Positions 50,211 to 59,009 of a DNA stretch of 64,000 nucleotides are shown piece after piece. The notes beneath the pieces were generated by a model, which did no database searches, was not told the DNA's origin, and was given only the letters and a program-made list of their open reading frames with translations. The translations under genes and the position numbers were made by a program. Numbering within the stretch: position 1 is the first letter of the stretch; each line of letters opens with the position of its first letter. Source of the DNA: JAVKBW01 sp964352715 (GTDB taxonomy: Bacteria > Pseudomonadota > Alphaproteobacteria > UBA8366 > Aestuariispiraceae); NCBI GenBank assembly GCA_964352715.1, contig CAYGSU010000006.1, positions 1-64,000 on the forward strand. The letters are read 5' to 3'.

Positions 50211-51134
50211 ATGTCGAAACCGGCCATTTTGCAAAATTCGACAAGCGATGATGCGGTCAGACAGGCGCGCGCGGTCCGCAACCGTGCCGAAGCGCTGGGC
50301 GACCGGCTTCCGGCATTGCTGGTCGAGGCAGAACGCGTGGCGGCGGTTATCGCGCAGGGTACGCACGGACGGCGGCGCATCGGCATGGGCGAGACCTTCT
50401 GGCAGTACCGTCCATACGACAGGCGAGACCAGCTCCAGACAATCGACTGGCGGCGGTCCGCCCGGTCGGATGCCCTGTTTGTGCGGGAAACCGAATGGGA
50501 AGCGGCCCAGAGCGTTTGGGTCTGGCGGGACGGTTCGCCGTCGATGCAATACCGATCCGACAAATCCCTGTCGACGAAACATGATCGGGCCGATCTTCTG
50601 CTTCTTGCCAATACCGCGCTTCTTCTGCGCGGTGGCGAGCGCGTTGGACTGCTGGGCGGCGCGACACCCGCCGGCATTGGGCGTCTTACCCTGCGGCGGC
50701 TTGCTTCCGAACTTCTGCTGTCTGAAGGATCGGGCCGCGATCTGCCGGACCCGGTCGATCTGCCGCGCCATTCACAGGTCATCCTGTTCGGCGATTTTCT
50801 GACCGATACCGAAGCCGTCCGGCAGCAGATTGCCGCCTATGCCGATCGCAGGATAAAAGGCGTGATTTGCCAGATTCTCGATCCGGCGGAAGAAACACTG
50901 CCGTTCAAGGGTCGGGTCCGGTTTTCCGGTATGGAAGATGAGGGAGAAACCCTGCTGAGCCGGGTCGAGGCCCTTCGCCACACATACAGCATGCGTCTTG
51001 ACGCCCTGCGCGACAGCCTGCGCGACATCGCGCGGCATACCGGTTGGTTGTACATGATGCACCGGACAGACCATTCACCCGAAGCGATGCTGATGGCGAT
51101 GTACCAGGCCCTGTCGCGGGCGCCGGGCCGCTGA
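50211..51134 (+). CDS. DUF58 domain-containing protein (VWA-like)
   Basis: This 307-residue protein carries the DUF58 signature YRPYDRRDQLQTIDWRRSARSDALFVRETE (about residues 66-95), followed by a VWA-like domain with the intact MIDAS sequence DGSPS at 107-111. DUF58 proteins pair with MoxR ATPases in many bacteria. The biological substrate of the pair is unknown. Its stop TGA overlaps the start ATG of the following gene by one base. Confidence 0.92.
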   Translation: MSKPAILQNSTSDDAVRQARAVRNRAEALGDRLPALLVEAERVAAVIAQGTHGRRRIGMGETFWQYRPYDRRDQLQTIDWRRSARSDALFVRETEWEAAQSVWVWRDGSPSMQYRSDKSLSTKHDRADLLLLANTALLLRGGERVGLLGGATPAGIGRLTLRRLASELLLSEGSGRDLPDPVDLPRHSQVILFGDFLTDTEAVRQQIAAYADRRIKGVICQILDPAEETLPFKGRVRFSGMEDEGETLLSRVEALRHTYSMRLDALRDSLRDIARHTGWLYMMHRTDHSPEAMLMAMYQALSRAPGR

Positions 51135-53884
51135 TGGGAACACTTCTGCAATCCCTCACTTTCGTCTATCCGTGGCTGCTGATCGCTCTGGCGACACTAC
51201 CGGTTCTCTGGTGGCTGCTCCGCGTTCTGCCACCGTCGCCGAAACTCATCGCCTTTCCGGCGATACGCCTGCTGTTCGGTCTGGAAACAGACCAGCGGAC
51301 ACCTGACAAGGCTCCGTGGTGGCTGGTTCTGTTGCGACTATTGACGGCCGCCCTGATTATCTTCGCCCTCTCACAACCGGTGTTGAACCCGCGCGCGACG
51401 GTAACGGGTACCGGGCCGCTGATTCTCGTGATCGACGATGGTTGGTCGGCGGCGGCGGACTGGCGGTCTCGCATGGAAACCCTGACCGAACTTCTGCAGG
51501 ATGCCCGGCGCAGTGACCGGCCGGTGCGGCTGCTGACAACCGCACACGGCGATGACGGCGCACCGCCCCCCGACAGAGGCACCCTGAGGCCGGAAGACGC
51601 GCGCGCCATCATCGACGGGTTGCAGCCGAAGCCCTGGCCGGCGAACCGGGTGGCAGCGATGGAAATTGCCCGAACCTGGGAATTCGATGGCGCAGCATCG
51701 ACCTTCTGGGCAAGCGACGGACTGGACAGCGAGGGTGCGGCAGAGCTTGCCGAACTGTTGCAGCGGCTCGGCTCGCTGACCGTGTTTGAGCCGAACCTCG
51801 TCCAGCGCCCTGTTGTGGTGGAGCCGCCCGCTCCCGGCTCTCTTGGTTTCGAATTCACGCTGAAACGGCTTAGCACCGACATCGACGAACGTGTCGACCT
51901 TCTGGCGATCGGGTCAGACGGGCGAACGGTCGGCCGCAGTGCCGGGCTGTTTTCCGATGGCGAAACGGAAGCCACCGTCGGCTTCAATCTGCCGATCGAA
52001 CTGCGGAATGATATCAGCCAGGTGCGGCTGGAACGCCGGGAAGGCGCCGCCGGCGTTGCGCTGCTCGACACGCGATGGGCGCGCCGACCTATCGGGCTTG
52101 TCGCGGCCAACGAACTGGATGCCGGCCTGTCTTTGCTGTCGGAATCCTTTTACATCCGCCGTGCCCTTGAACCCTTCGGATCCTTCAGTCAGGGACCGGT
52201 CGATATTCTCATGAAGGCCGGCCAGTCCATCATCCTGGTGCCTGACAGCGCTGTCCTGAGCGACGCAGAAATTGGCGAGTTGCGGGAATGGACGGCGCAG
52301 GGTGGCATTCTGGTTCGCTTTGCCGGCACCAGTCTGGCGCAGGCTGACGATCCACCGCTGGTTCCGGTCGGTTTACGAAAGGGCGGCCGGGCGCTGGGCG
52401 GCGCGATGCTGTGGACGAAGCCGCTTGGTCTTGCCGACAGGTTTCCCGAGGAAAGCCCGTTCGCCGGGCTGCCAGTGCCGGATGATGTGGTGATCAAACA
52501 GCAGGTTCTGGCCGAGCCGGGACCGGATCTGGACAGCAAGACCTGGGCGCGTCTTTCCGACGGCACGCCGCTGATTACAGCGGAATCGCGCGGCAGCGGA
52601 TGGCTGGTGCTGTTCCACACCACGGCCAATGCGGAATGGTCGAACCTGACTCTTTCGGGTGTTTTCGTCTCGTTGCTCGAGCGGATCGTGCAACTCGGCC
52701 AGGGACAGGCCGCCGCCGACACCCCGACCAAACTGGCGCCCGATACAACGCTCAACGGTTTCGGTCGGCTTGAAGACCCGCCGTCGGCTGCCATTGCGGC
52801 CGACTTCAATGCGCCGGAACCGATTGTTATCGGGCCGCGGCATCCGCCCGGGCTGTATGGCACGTCCGGCGAAAAACGGGCGCTAAATCTGGGACCGCTT
52901 GTCGGGCCGCTGGAGAATCTCGATAGCCTGCCGACCAGCGTGGCGCGTACGCCCTATGGCCTCGCCAAACAGATTGATCTGAAACCGCTCCTTCTGCTGA
53001 CGGCTCTGATCCTGCTGATCGTCGATGGTGCGATAACCCTCGTGCTGCGCGGCTTCACGCCTCGCCTCGGAAAACAGTCTGCTGCCGCCGCGACAGCGCC
53101 TGTTCTGGTGGCAGCTGTGGCATTCGGCCTTTCGATGCTTCCTTCTTCCGGTCAGGCTCAAACGATTAGCGGCGACAACATTTCGCTTGATGCCCTGCAA
53201 GGCACCGTGCTCGCCTATGTTATTACCGGAAACGAGGAAATTGACCGTACCAGCCATGCCGGACTTGTCGGCCTGGCCTATATCCTCAACCAGCGTACGG
53301 CGGTCGAAGCATCGCAGCCTGTCGGCGTCGACCTGACAAAGGATGAAGTCGCCTTCTTCCCGCTTCTGTACTGGCCGGTCACGGAAACCCAGCCACCACC
53401 AAACGCAGTTGTAGCCGACAAACTCAACCGGTTCATGGCGACAGGCGGGACCATCTTTATCGATACCCGCGAGCAGCCGGTCGGCGGGGCTTCTGTGCGG
53501 ATGACCAACAATCTGCGGCGGCTATCGGTACGGCTCGACCTGCCGCCGCTGACCAGCATCCCGCCCGGCCATGTGCTCACCAAATCCTTTTATCTGATGC
53601 AGGAATTTCCGGGCCGCTGGAACGGTGGCGAAGTCTGGGTTGAACCTGAAGGCGAGGCCACCAATGACGGCGTGTCGCGCATGATTGTCGGCACCAATGA
53701 CTGGGCCGCAGCATGGGCGGTCGATGAACTGGGACAGCCGATCTATCCGACCGTACCAGGCGGTGAACGGCAGCGGGAACTCGCATACCGGTTCGGCGTC
53801 AATCTGGTGATGTACACGCTGACCGGCAACTACAAGGCCGATCAGGTTCATGTGCCGGCCATTCTGGAGCGTCTTGGCCAATGA
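51134..53884 (+). CDS. BatA-like membrane protein with C-terminal DUF4159 domain
   Basis: The protein of 916 residues begins with the BatA-type N-terminal membrane pair (helices at 12-32 and 62-81). A VWA-like domain follows, with a degenerate MIDAS (DDGWS at 101-105) and SDG near 194-196. A large extracytoplasmic region is next, then helices at about 618-640 and 655-671. The second of these resembles an internal signal peptide ending in SGQAQ, after which the DUF4159 domain (about 680-905, with FFPLLYWPVTE and GGTIFIDTREQP) occupies the C-terminus. ATG 51134 overlaps the DUF58 stop. The 3' end overlaps the next gene by four bases (ATGA). Confidence 0.9.
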   Translation: MGTLLQSLTFVYPWLLIALATLPVLWWLLRVLPPSPKLIAFPAIRLLFGLETDQRTPDKAPWWLVLLRLLTAALIIFALSQPVLNPRATVTGTGPLILVIDDGWSAAADWRSRMETLTELLQDARRSDRPVRLLTTAHGDDGAPPPDRGTLRPEDARAIIDGLQPKPWPANRVAAMEIARTWEFDGAASTFWASDGLDSEGAAELAELLQRLGSLTVFEPNLVQRPVVVEPPAPGSLGFEFTLKRLSTDIDERVDLLAIGSDGRTVGRSAGLFSDGETEATVGFNLPIELRNDISQVRLERREGAAGVALLDTRWARRPIGLVAANELDAGLSLLSESFYIRRALEPFGSFSQGPVDILMKAGQSIILVPDSAVLSDAEIGELREWTAQGGILVRFAGTSLAQADDPPLVPVGLRKGGRALGGAMLWTKPLGLADRFPEESPFAGLPVPDDVVIKQQVLAEPGPDLDSKTWARLSDGTPLITAESRGSGWLVLFHTTANAEWSNLTLSGVFVSLLERIVQLGQGQAAADTPTKLAPDTTLNGFGRLEDPPSAAIAADFNAPEPIVIGPRHPPGLYGTSGEKRALNLGPLVGPLENLDSLPTSVARTPYGLAKQIDLKPLLLLTALILLIVDGAITLVLRGFTPRLGKQSAAAATAPVLVAAVAFGLSMLPSSGQAQTISGDNISLDALQGTVLAYVITGNEEIDRTSHAGLVGLAYILNQRTAVEASQPVGVDLTKDEVAFFPLLYWPVTETQPPPNAVVADKLNRFMATGGTIFIDTREQPVGGASVRMTNNLRRLSVRLDLPPLTSIPPGHVLTKSFYLMQEFPGRWNGGEVWVEPEGEATNDGVSRMIVGTNDWAAAWAVDELGQPIYPTVPGGERQRELAYRFGVNLVMYTLTGNYKADQVHVPAILERLGQ

Positions 53885-55956
53885 GTGTGACCAACATCGC
53901 CTTCGATCCGTTTCTGCCCTGGCTGGTCATCGCCCTGACCGTCGGCGCCGGCTGCGCAATCGTGTTCTGGGGCCTTGCGATGCGGGCCAGAGGCAGCCTG
54001 CTGCGGCTTGCCGGTATTCTGCTTCTCGGACTGGCGCTTGCAAACCCTGCGCTGGTGGAAGAGGAACGCGACCCGCTGAATGATATTGCCCTTGTCCTCA
54101 TCGACGAAACGCCGTCGCAGCAACTGGCCGGGCGCAACGAACAGACCCAGCGCGTCGCAACAGAGGTACTGGATGAGCTTGAAAAACTCGGCAGCAATCT
54201 GGAAACCCGGGTTGTGCGGCTGCGTCATGAAGATCTGGCGGATGCTGCAAAAGGTACAACTGTGCTGGGGCCGTTGCAGGACGCGCTGGCTGATGTGCCG
54301 GCGAAAAGGCTGGCCGGTGCAATCGTCATCACCGACGGTCAGATTCATGATGTGCCCGACACCCTGAACAGCAGTGTATTTCCAGCGCCGGTCCATACCA
54401 TTCTGGTCGGATCGAGAAGCGAAGGCGACCGCCGTGTCGCAATCCTCGAAAGCCCCAGTTTCGGGCTGGTCGGCGATCTGGTGACGATCACCGCCCGCGT
54501 CGATGATCCAGACCCGACGGGGCCGGTACAGGTTCGTGTGTCTGTCGATGATGTCGTGATTGACACGGTGACGGTTCAGCCCGGTACCGATTTCGATTTC
54601 GAAATCCCGCTCGAGCATCGCGGTGCGTCGGTGGTTGAGCTTTCGGTCGCCCCCGGGCCGCAGGAAATGACGCTGGCGAACAACCGGGCCGTCGTTTCGA
54701 TAAACGGCGTGCGCGACCGCTTGCGGGTTCTGCTGGTTTCCGGCGAGCCGTATCCCGGCGAACGGACCTGGCGCAACCTGCTGAAATCGGATTCGTCTGT
54801 CGATCTTGTCCATTTCACCATTCTGCGACCGCCGGAAAAACAGGACGGAACGCCGATTCACGAATTGTCGCTGATCGCCTTTCCGACCCGCGAGCTGTTT
54901 GAAATCAAACTCAGCGAATTCGATCTGGTCGTTTTTGACCGGTTCAAACGCCGGGGCGTTCTTCCCTCGCTCTACCTCAACAACATTGTCGAGTATGTCG
55001 AAGGCGGTGGCGCGTATCTTGAGGCGGTCGGGCCGAGTTTCGCCACACCGTTCAGCCTGTACCGCACGCCACTTGGCAGATTGATGCCCGGTGAGCCGAC
55101 CGGCAGCGTTTACCTGCGCCGGTTCCGGCCCGACATCACGGCGGAAGGCGCGCGCCATCCGGTAACGGCGAATCTGCCCGGCGGGCCATTGCGGCCGGGT
55201 CTGGACGACCCACGCTGGGGAAGCTGGTTCAGTCAGGTGGCGGCCAACGCCATTTCGGGCCACACCCTGATGAAAGGTGTCGATGACCTGCCGCTGCTGA
55301 TCCTCGATCGGGTCAAGGAAGGCCGTGTGGCGCTTATGCTGAGCGATCATATCTGGCTGTGGGCGCGCGGCTATGATGGCGGCGGGCCGCAGGCGGAACT
55401 TCTGCGCCGTCTGGCGCACTGGCTGATGAAGGAACCCGAGCTGGAGGAAGAAAGTCTTACTGCCGAGCTTGTCGACGGCAATCTGGTCATCACCCGCCGG
55501 AAGGTTGAGGACGACGGTGTCTCCGTCACGGTTACCGACCCGACCGGCAACGTGACCGAGCTTGAAACCGAGGATCAGGGTGACGGGCGGCATACGGTGC
55601 GGACACCCGTAACCGTCGCCGGTGTCTATCGGGTCACCGACGGCACCATGACGACACTGGCGGCAATCGGTGAGTTGAACCCGCTGGAATTTTCCGATGT
55701 CACCAGTACCGATCTCACCGCCCGCAGGCTGGCCGATGCAACCGACGCCGGTGTGTTCTGGGCCGAGGACGATTTGCCGACATTCCGGCGGATCCGCCCC
55801 GGAAGACCGGCATCGGGACCGAACTGGCTGGGCCTGAAAAACAATGAGGCTTTTGTCATCACCGGCATCTCAAGCGTGCCCTTGTTGCCGGCCCCGCTGC
55901 TGCTGGCGGCGCTGTTCTTCCTGCTCGCGGCGACATGGCGCCGGGAAGCTGACTAA
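53881..55956 (+). CDS. Membrane protein with VWA-like and GATase-like regions
   Basis: The 691-residue protein has membrane helices at about 12-35 and 40-57. A VWA-like domain follows, with DETPS at 75-79 and ITDG at 150-153, then beta-rich repeats. A class I glutamine-amidotransferase-like fold starts at LRVLLVSGEPYPGERTWRNLL (about 281-301); the usual catalytic Cys is not obvious there. One helix near 662-683 ends in RREAD. The function is unknown, but it belongs with moxR, DUF58 and the BatA/DUF4159 gene in a single operon. Confidence 0.88.
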   Translation: MSVTNIAFDPFLPWLVIALTVGAGCAIVFWGLAMRARGSLLRLAGILLLGLALANPALVEEERDPLNDIALVLIDETPSQQLAGRNEQTQRVATEVLDELEKLGSNLETRVVRLRHEDLADAAKGTTVLGPLQDALADVPAKRLAGAIVITDGQIHDVPDTLNSSVFPAPVHTILVGSRSEGDRRVAILESPSFGLVGDLVTITARVDDPDPTGPVQVRVSVDDVVIDTVTVQPGTDFDFEIPLEHRGASVVELSVAPGPQEMTLANNRAVVSINGVRDRLRVLLVSGEPYPGERTWRNLLKSDSSVDLVHFTILRPPEKQDGTPIHELSLIAFPTRELFEIKLSEFDLVVFDRFKRRGVLPSLYLNNIVEYVEGGGAYLEAVGPSFATPFSLYRTPLGRLMPGEPTGSVYLRRFRPDITAEGARHPVTANLPGGPLRPGLDDPRWGSWFSQVAANAISGHTLMKGVDDLPLLILDRVKEGRVALMLSDHIWLWARGYDGGGPQAELLRRLAHWLMKEPELEEESLTAELVDGNLVITRRKVEDDGVSVTVTDPTGNVTELETEDQGDGRHTVRTPVTVAGVYRVTDGTMTTLAAIGELNPLEFSDVTSTDLTARRLADATDAGVFWAEDDLPTFRRIRPGRPASGPNWLGLKNNEAFVITGISSVPLLPAPLLLAALFFLLAATWRREAD

Positions 55957-56071
55957 AACACCGTATTTTCTCGCTTGACGTTGCACTGCAATAAATTCCT
56001 AATCCCCGTCCCTTGGATGACAGGAAAGCGATTTTATCCGTCTGTTCAGACGGTTCGGATCGAGACAGTGC

Positions 56072-57292
56072 TTGGATACGATTGCCCACAAAACGTCGGT
56101 AAACCCAGCCTCCGGCCCGCAGGAGTCAAAAACCGGACCGGTTCTTGGCCGGGCGTTGCTTGATTCCTTTTTCATCGATCCCGACTTTCACTATCTGAAC
56201 CACGGTGCTTTCGGCGCGATCTCACGACCGGTTTTCAAGACCGCAAACAAGCTGCGCCGGCGGATCGAGACCCAGCCATCCAGATTTATGAATACCGACC
56301 TTTCCGCCCAGATTCGTGACTCGGCGGAAAGGCTCGGCCAGTTTATCGGTGCGCAGGGCGAAGACCTTGTTTTCGTGCAGAACGCGACAACAGCAATAAA
56401 CGCGGTGTTACGGTCGCTGGTGCTGCTGCCCGGCGATGAAGTGGTTACCACAACCCATGTTTACGGTGCTGTCGCCCGGACACTGGAATTTGTCTGCGAA
56501 CGGTCCGGCGCACGCCTGGTGCATGCTAAAATTCCGTTCCCGGCGACAACGCCGTCGGAATTGTCGGATGCCGTTCTGTCGGCGGTCAACGGCAGGACGC
56601 GGCTGATCGTGGTTGATCACGTTGCGTCGGCTTCCGCCCTGGTGATGCCGGTGCGCGAGATTTGCGATTTCGCGTCAGATCGCGGCATCCAGATTTTGGT
56701 CGATGGGGCGCATGGCCCCGGCATGCTGCCGCTGCAGATTGAAGACCTCAATGCGACCTGGTACGCCGGCAACTGTCACAAATGGCTGGGCGCGCCCCGA
56801 GGATGCGGGTTTTTGTGGACCAAGCCCGGCAGGCAGGCGATGGTCCGTCCAACGACGATCAGCCACGGTGTTGGCCGCAGCTATGTTGAAGCGTTCGACT
56901 GGCCGGGCACGATCGACTTCACGCCCTGGCTCTGTGTCGGTGCAGCGCTGGATTTCCGCGCCACACTCGGCGAGAAACGCATCAATACCCATTGCCTGAA
57001 GACAATTCGGAAAGGCGCCAAACTTGTCGCGGGCAGCGTCGGCGGCGAGCTCGGCGGCACCCGCCAGCTCATCAGTTTCATGACAGCCGTCAGGTTGCCC
57101 CTGCCCCGCAAGGCGGCCGCGCGGGATGCGGCCGCGCTGCGGGCGGCCTTGCGAAACGAGCACAAAATCGAAGTGTCCGCGGAATGTATCGACGATGTGC
57201 TATGGCTGCGTCTATGCGCCTACGTCTACAATGACCTGTCCGACTTCGAAGCCCTGGCGGATGTTCTGCCCGGTGCGCTGGACGCCCTATAG
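56072..57292 (+). CDS. Class V aminotransferase-fold PLP enzyme
   Basis: The 406-residue protein resembles the isopenicillin N epimerase-like branch of the class V aminotransferases. It has YLNHGAFG at 41-48, the Asp211 of the LVDGAHGPG motif, and the pyridoxal-phosphate lysine Lys237 in GNCHKWLGAPRG. The substrate is unknown; epimerase, desulfurase-like and lyase activities occur in the branch. The start is a TTG with only a weak ribosome site, so it could be later. The gene ends in TAG sharing bases with the recX stop (57287-57292). Confidence 0.87.
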   Translation: MDTIAHKTSVNPASGPQESKTGPVLGRALLDSFFIDPDFHYLNHGAFGAISRPVFKTANKLRRRIETQPSRFMNTDLSAQIRDSAERLGQFIGAQGEDLVFVQNATTAINAVLRSLVLLPGDEVVTTTHVYGAVARTLEFVCERSGARLVHAKIPFPATTPSELSDAVLSAVNGRTRLIVVDHVASASALVMPVREICDFASDRGIQILVDGAHGPGMLPLQIEDLNATWYAGNCHKWLGAPRGCGFLWTKPGRQAMVRPTTISHGVGRSYVEAFDWPGTIDFTPWLCVGAALDFRATLGEKRINTHCLKTIRKGAKLVAGSVGGELGGTRQLISFMTAVRLPLPRKAAARDAAALRAALRNEHKIEVSAECIDDVLWLRLCAYVYNDLSDFEALADVLPGALDAL

Positions 57293-57856
57293 ATCTTCAT
57301 CGTCGAGCAGCATTTGCGCGTCTTCGGCGTCGACAATCTTCTTGGCAATATCATAACTGAATCCCTGGCGACCCAGAGACGCCAGATCGCGCTGCCGATA
57401 GTCCTGCCTGTTGTCGCGTCTGAAAACGCCGATCCGCCGGCGTTTGGCATAGTTGATCGCCGCCATCGTGTCGGGGTCGCCCGGTATCGTATCCGACAGT
57501 TCGTCCAGAGCGGTTTCAATAACCTCGGCATCAACACCCTTTGCCGACAGTTTCATCGTGATGCCCCGGCCTGATACGCCGCGCCGATGCATGCTGGCGG
57601 CCCGACCGGCGGCATAGACGCTGTCATCCAGAATGCCTGATTTCAGCAACCGGTCGATCAGATTGTCCGCCCAGACCGCCCCTTCCGCCGGATCGGTATC
57701 ATGCAGCCGGGCGCTTTTATCGACCCGCCGCATCAGTATCCGGCGCAGATTTTCGGCCGATGACGCATACCTTTCCAGGTAAGCAAAGGCCGCGCGTTCA
57801 AGACGCTCTTTTGTCAGCGGTTTTGGTGCACTTTTTTTCTTATAATTATCAGTCAC
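57287..57856 (-). CDS. recX: Recombination regulator RecX
   Basis: RecX modulates RecA filaments. The 189-residue protein has the three-helix-repeat pattern (LERAAFAYLERYASSAENLRRILMRRV, then VWADNLIDRLLKSGILDDSVYA and VSGRGITMKLSAKGVDAEVIETALDEL). Length and composition fit RecX. The start is a GTG with no clear Shine-Dalgarno. recA is not in the window. It converges with the aminotransferase gene, the two stop codons interlocking. Confidence 0.92.
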   Translation of the reverse strand: MTDNYKKKSAPKPLTKERLERAAFAYLERYASSAENLRRILMRRVDKSARLHDTDPAEGAVWADNLIDRLLKSGILDDSVYAAGRAASMHRRGVSGRGITMKLSAKGVDAEVIETALDELSDTIPGDPDTMAAINYAKRRRIGVFRRDNRQDYRQRDLASLGRQGFSYDIAKKIVDAEDAQMLLDDEDL

Positions 57857-58169
57857 TTATAGTTTTTTCTCCGATATTTTCAAAATAACTTTCGGCTAGT
57901 GATGCTCATCACAGACGGTTAGGCCCGACTAGCATAAAACATACTCAACAACCGGGCGATGCTCGGTCAGAATGAACCGATGAGGTCGGTGGCCAAATTT
58001 CCTGCCCCTCCCATCCGGCGTCGACCACAAAGGTTCGGGCGGCAGCGATCACAAATCGCTGCCGCTTGCTTTTGTGCGTCCCGCCGCCTCGACAATCCTC
58101 TGCTTGCCCTGATTCGGCCAGATGACTAGAACAAGGGGCGATCGCCACAGCATCGACACCGGAGTAAAA
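57857..58169. other. Intergenic region upstream of the ABC permease genes
   Basis: This 313-base spacer is divergent between recX and the first permease. It includes a strong hairpin at 58041-58063 (see separate entry). AT-rich sequence with ATAAT-like stretches lies next to recX. No gene is credible; an open frame on the minus strand here has no family resemblance. Confidence 0.45.
58041..58063. repeat. Intergenic perfect nine-pair hairpin
   Basis: GGCAGCGAT (58041-58049) and ATCGCTGCC (58055-58063) form a perfect stem with a five-base CACAA loop. On the plus strand GCTTGCTTTTG follows, only a weak U-tract, so it is a possible terminator, processing site or protein site upstream of the permease gene. 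Confidence 0.5.
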
Positions 58170-58997
58170 ATGCCTGCCGAACACAATACCGACACGACGA
58201 TCGGTTCCAGCCTGACCCCGCGTCGGTACGGAGCTGTGAACTGGGTCGGCCTGCGCGAACTGTATCTGAAAGAAGTAAAGCGCTTCCTGAAAGTGTTCAC
58301 CCAGACCGTCGCAGCGCCCGTGGTCACCACCCTGTTGTTTCTCGCCATCTTCTCGCTTGCGCTGGGCCGCGCCGTCACCCAGGTCAACGGTGTCGATTTT
58401 CCGGTCTTTCTTGCCCCTGGCCTGATCACGATGGCGATGGTGCAGAATGCCTTCGCCAACACATCGTCATCAATCACCATTGCAAAGGTGCAGGGCAGTA
58501 TCGTCGATGTGCTGATGCCGCCGATCAGCCCAGGTGAAATGGTGACGGCTTATGCGCTCGGCGGGGTAACCCGCGGGTTGCTGGTGGGTGTCGTCTGCTG
58601 GGCCACGATGTCGATCTTCGTGCCATTGAGCATTCACAATATCGGCTATCTTCTGTTCTTCGGTGTGATGGCGTCTTTGATGCTGTCGCTGATGGGCATT
58701 CTTGGCGGGATCTGGGCCGACAAGTTCGACCAGATGGCCGCCGTGACGAATTTTGTCATCACGCCTTTCGCCTTTTTGTCAGGAACGTTCTATTCAATCG
58801 AACGGCTGCCCGAGCCGTTTTATTCGCTGGCGCATATCAATCCGTTCTTTTTCATGATCGACGGGTTCCGCTATGGCGCCATCGGTCAGTCTGACGCAAA
58901 CCCGTTCATCGGTATGCTCGTTCTGGCAGGTGTGAACGCGGTTCTCTGGGCAATTGCGTGGCGCATGGTCAAAACCGGTTACAAGCTGAAAGCGTAA
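58170..58997 (+). CDS. ABC-2 type transporter permease
   Basis: The 275-residue protein has six hydrophobic helices and the ABC-2 pattern LAPGLITMAMVQNAFANTSSSITI, LMPPISPGEMVTAYALGG, and FYSIERLPEPFYSLAHINPFFFMIDGFRYG. It belongs to the NodJ/KpsM-like permease branch that exports polysaccharides, lipids or antibiotics, substrate unknown. ATG 58170 has GGAG six bases before it. It stands 12 bases before a homologous permease gene. No ATP-binding partner gene is seen near it. Confidence 0.92.
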   Translation: MPAEHNTDTTIGSSLTPRRYGAVNWVGLRELYLKEVKRFLKVFTQTVAAPVVTTLLFLAIFSLALGRAVTQVNGVDFPVFLAPGLITMAMVQNAFANTSSSITIAKVQGSIVDVLMPPISPGEMVTAYALGGVTRGLLVGVVCWATMSIFVPLSIHNIGYLLFFGVMASLMLSLMGILGGIWADKFDQMAAVTNFVITPFAFLSGTFYSIERLPEPFYSLAHINPFFFMIDGFRYGAIGQSDANPFIGMLVLAGVNAVLWAIAWRMVKTGYKLKA

Positions 58998-59009
58998 GGC
59001 AACCAGACC

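Noticed and set aside
53848..55593. A 581-codon open frame antisense to the GATase-like membrane gene
   Set aside because: The plus-strand gene has clear structure and overlaps its neighbours like an operon gene; the antisense translation has no motif.
57945..58184. A 79-codon minus-strand frame in the recX/permease spacer
   Set aside because: It overlaps the permease start region, has no ribosome site and its composition is unlike a protein.
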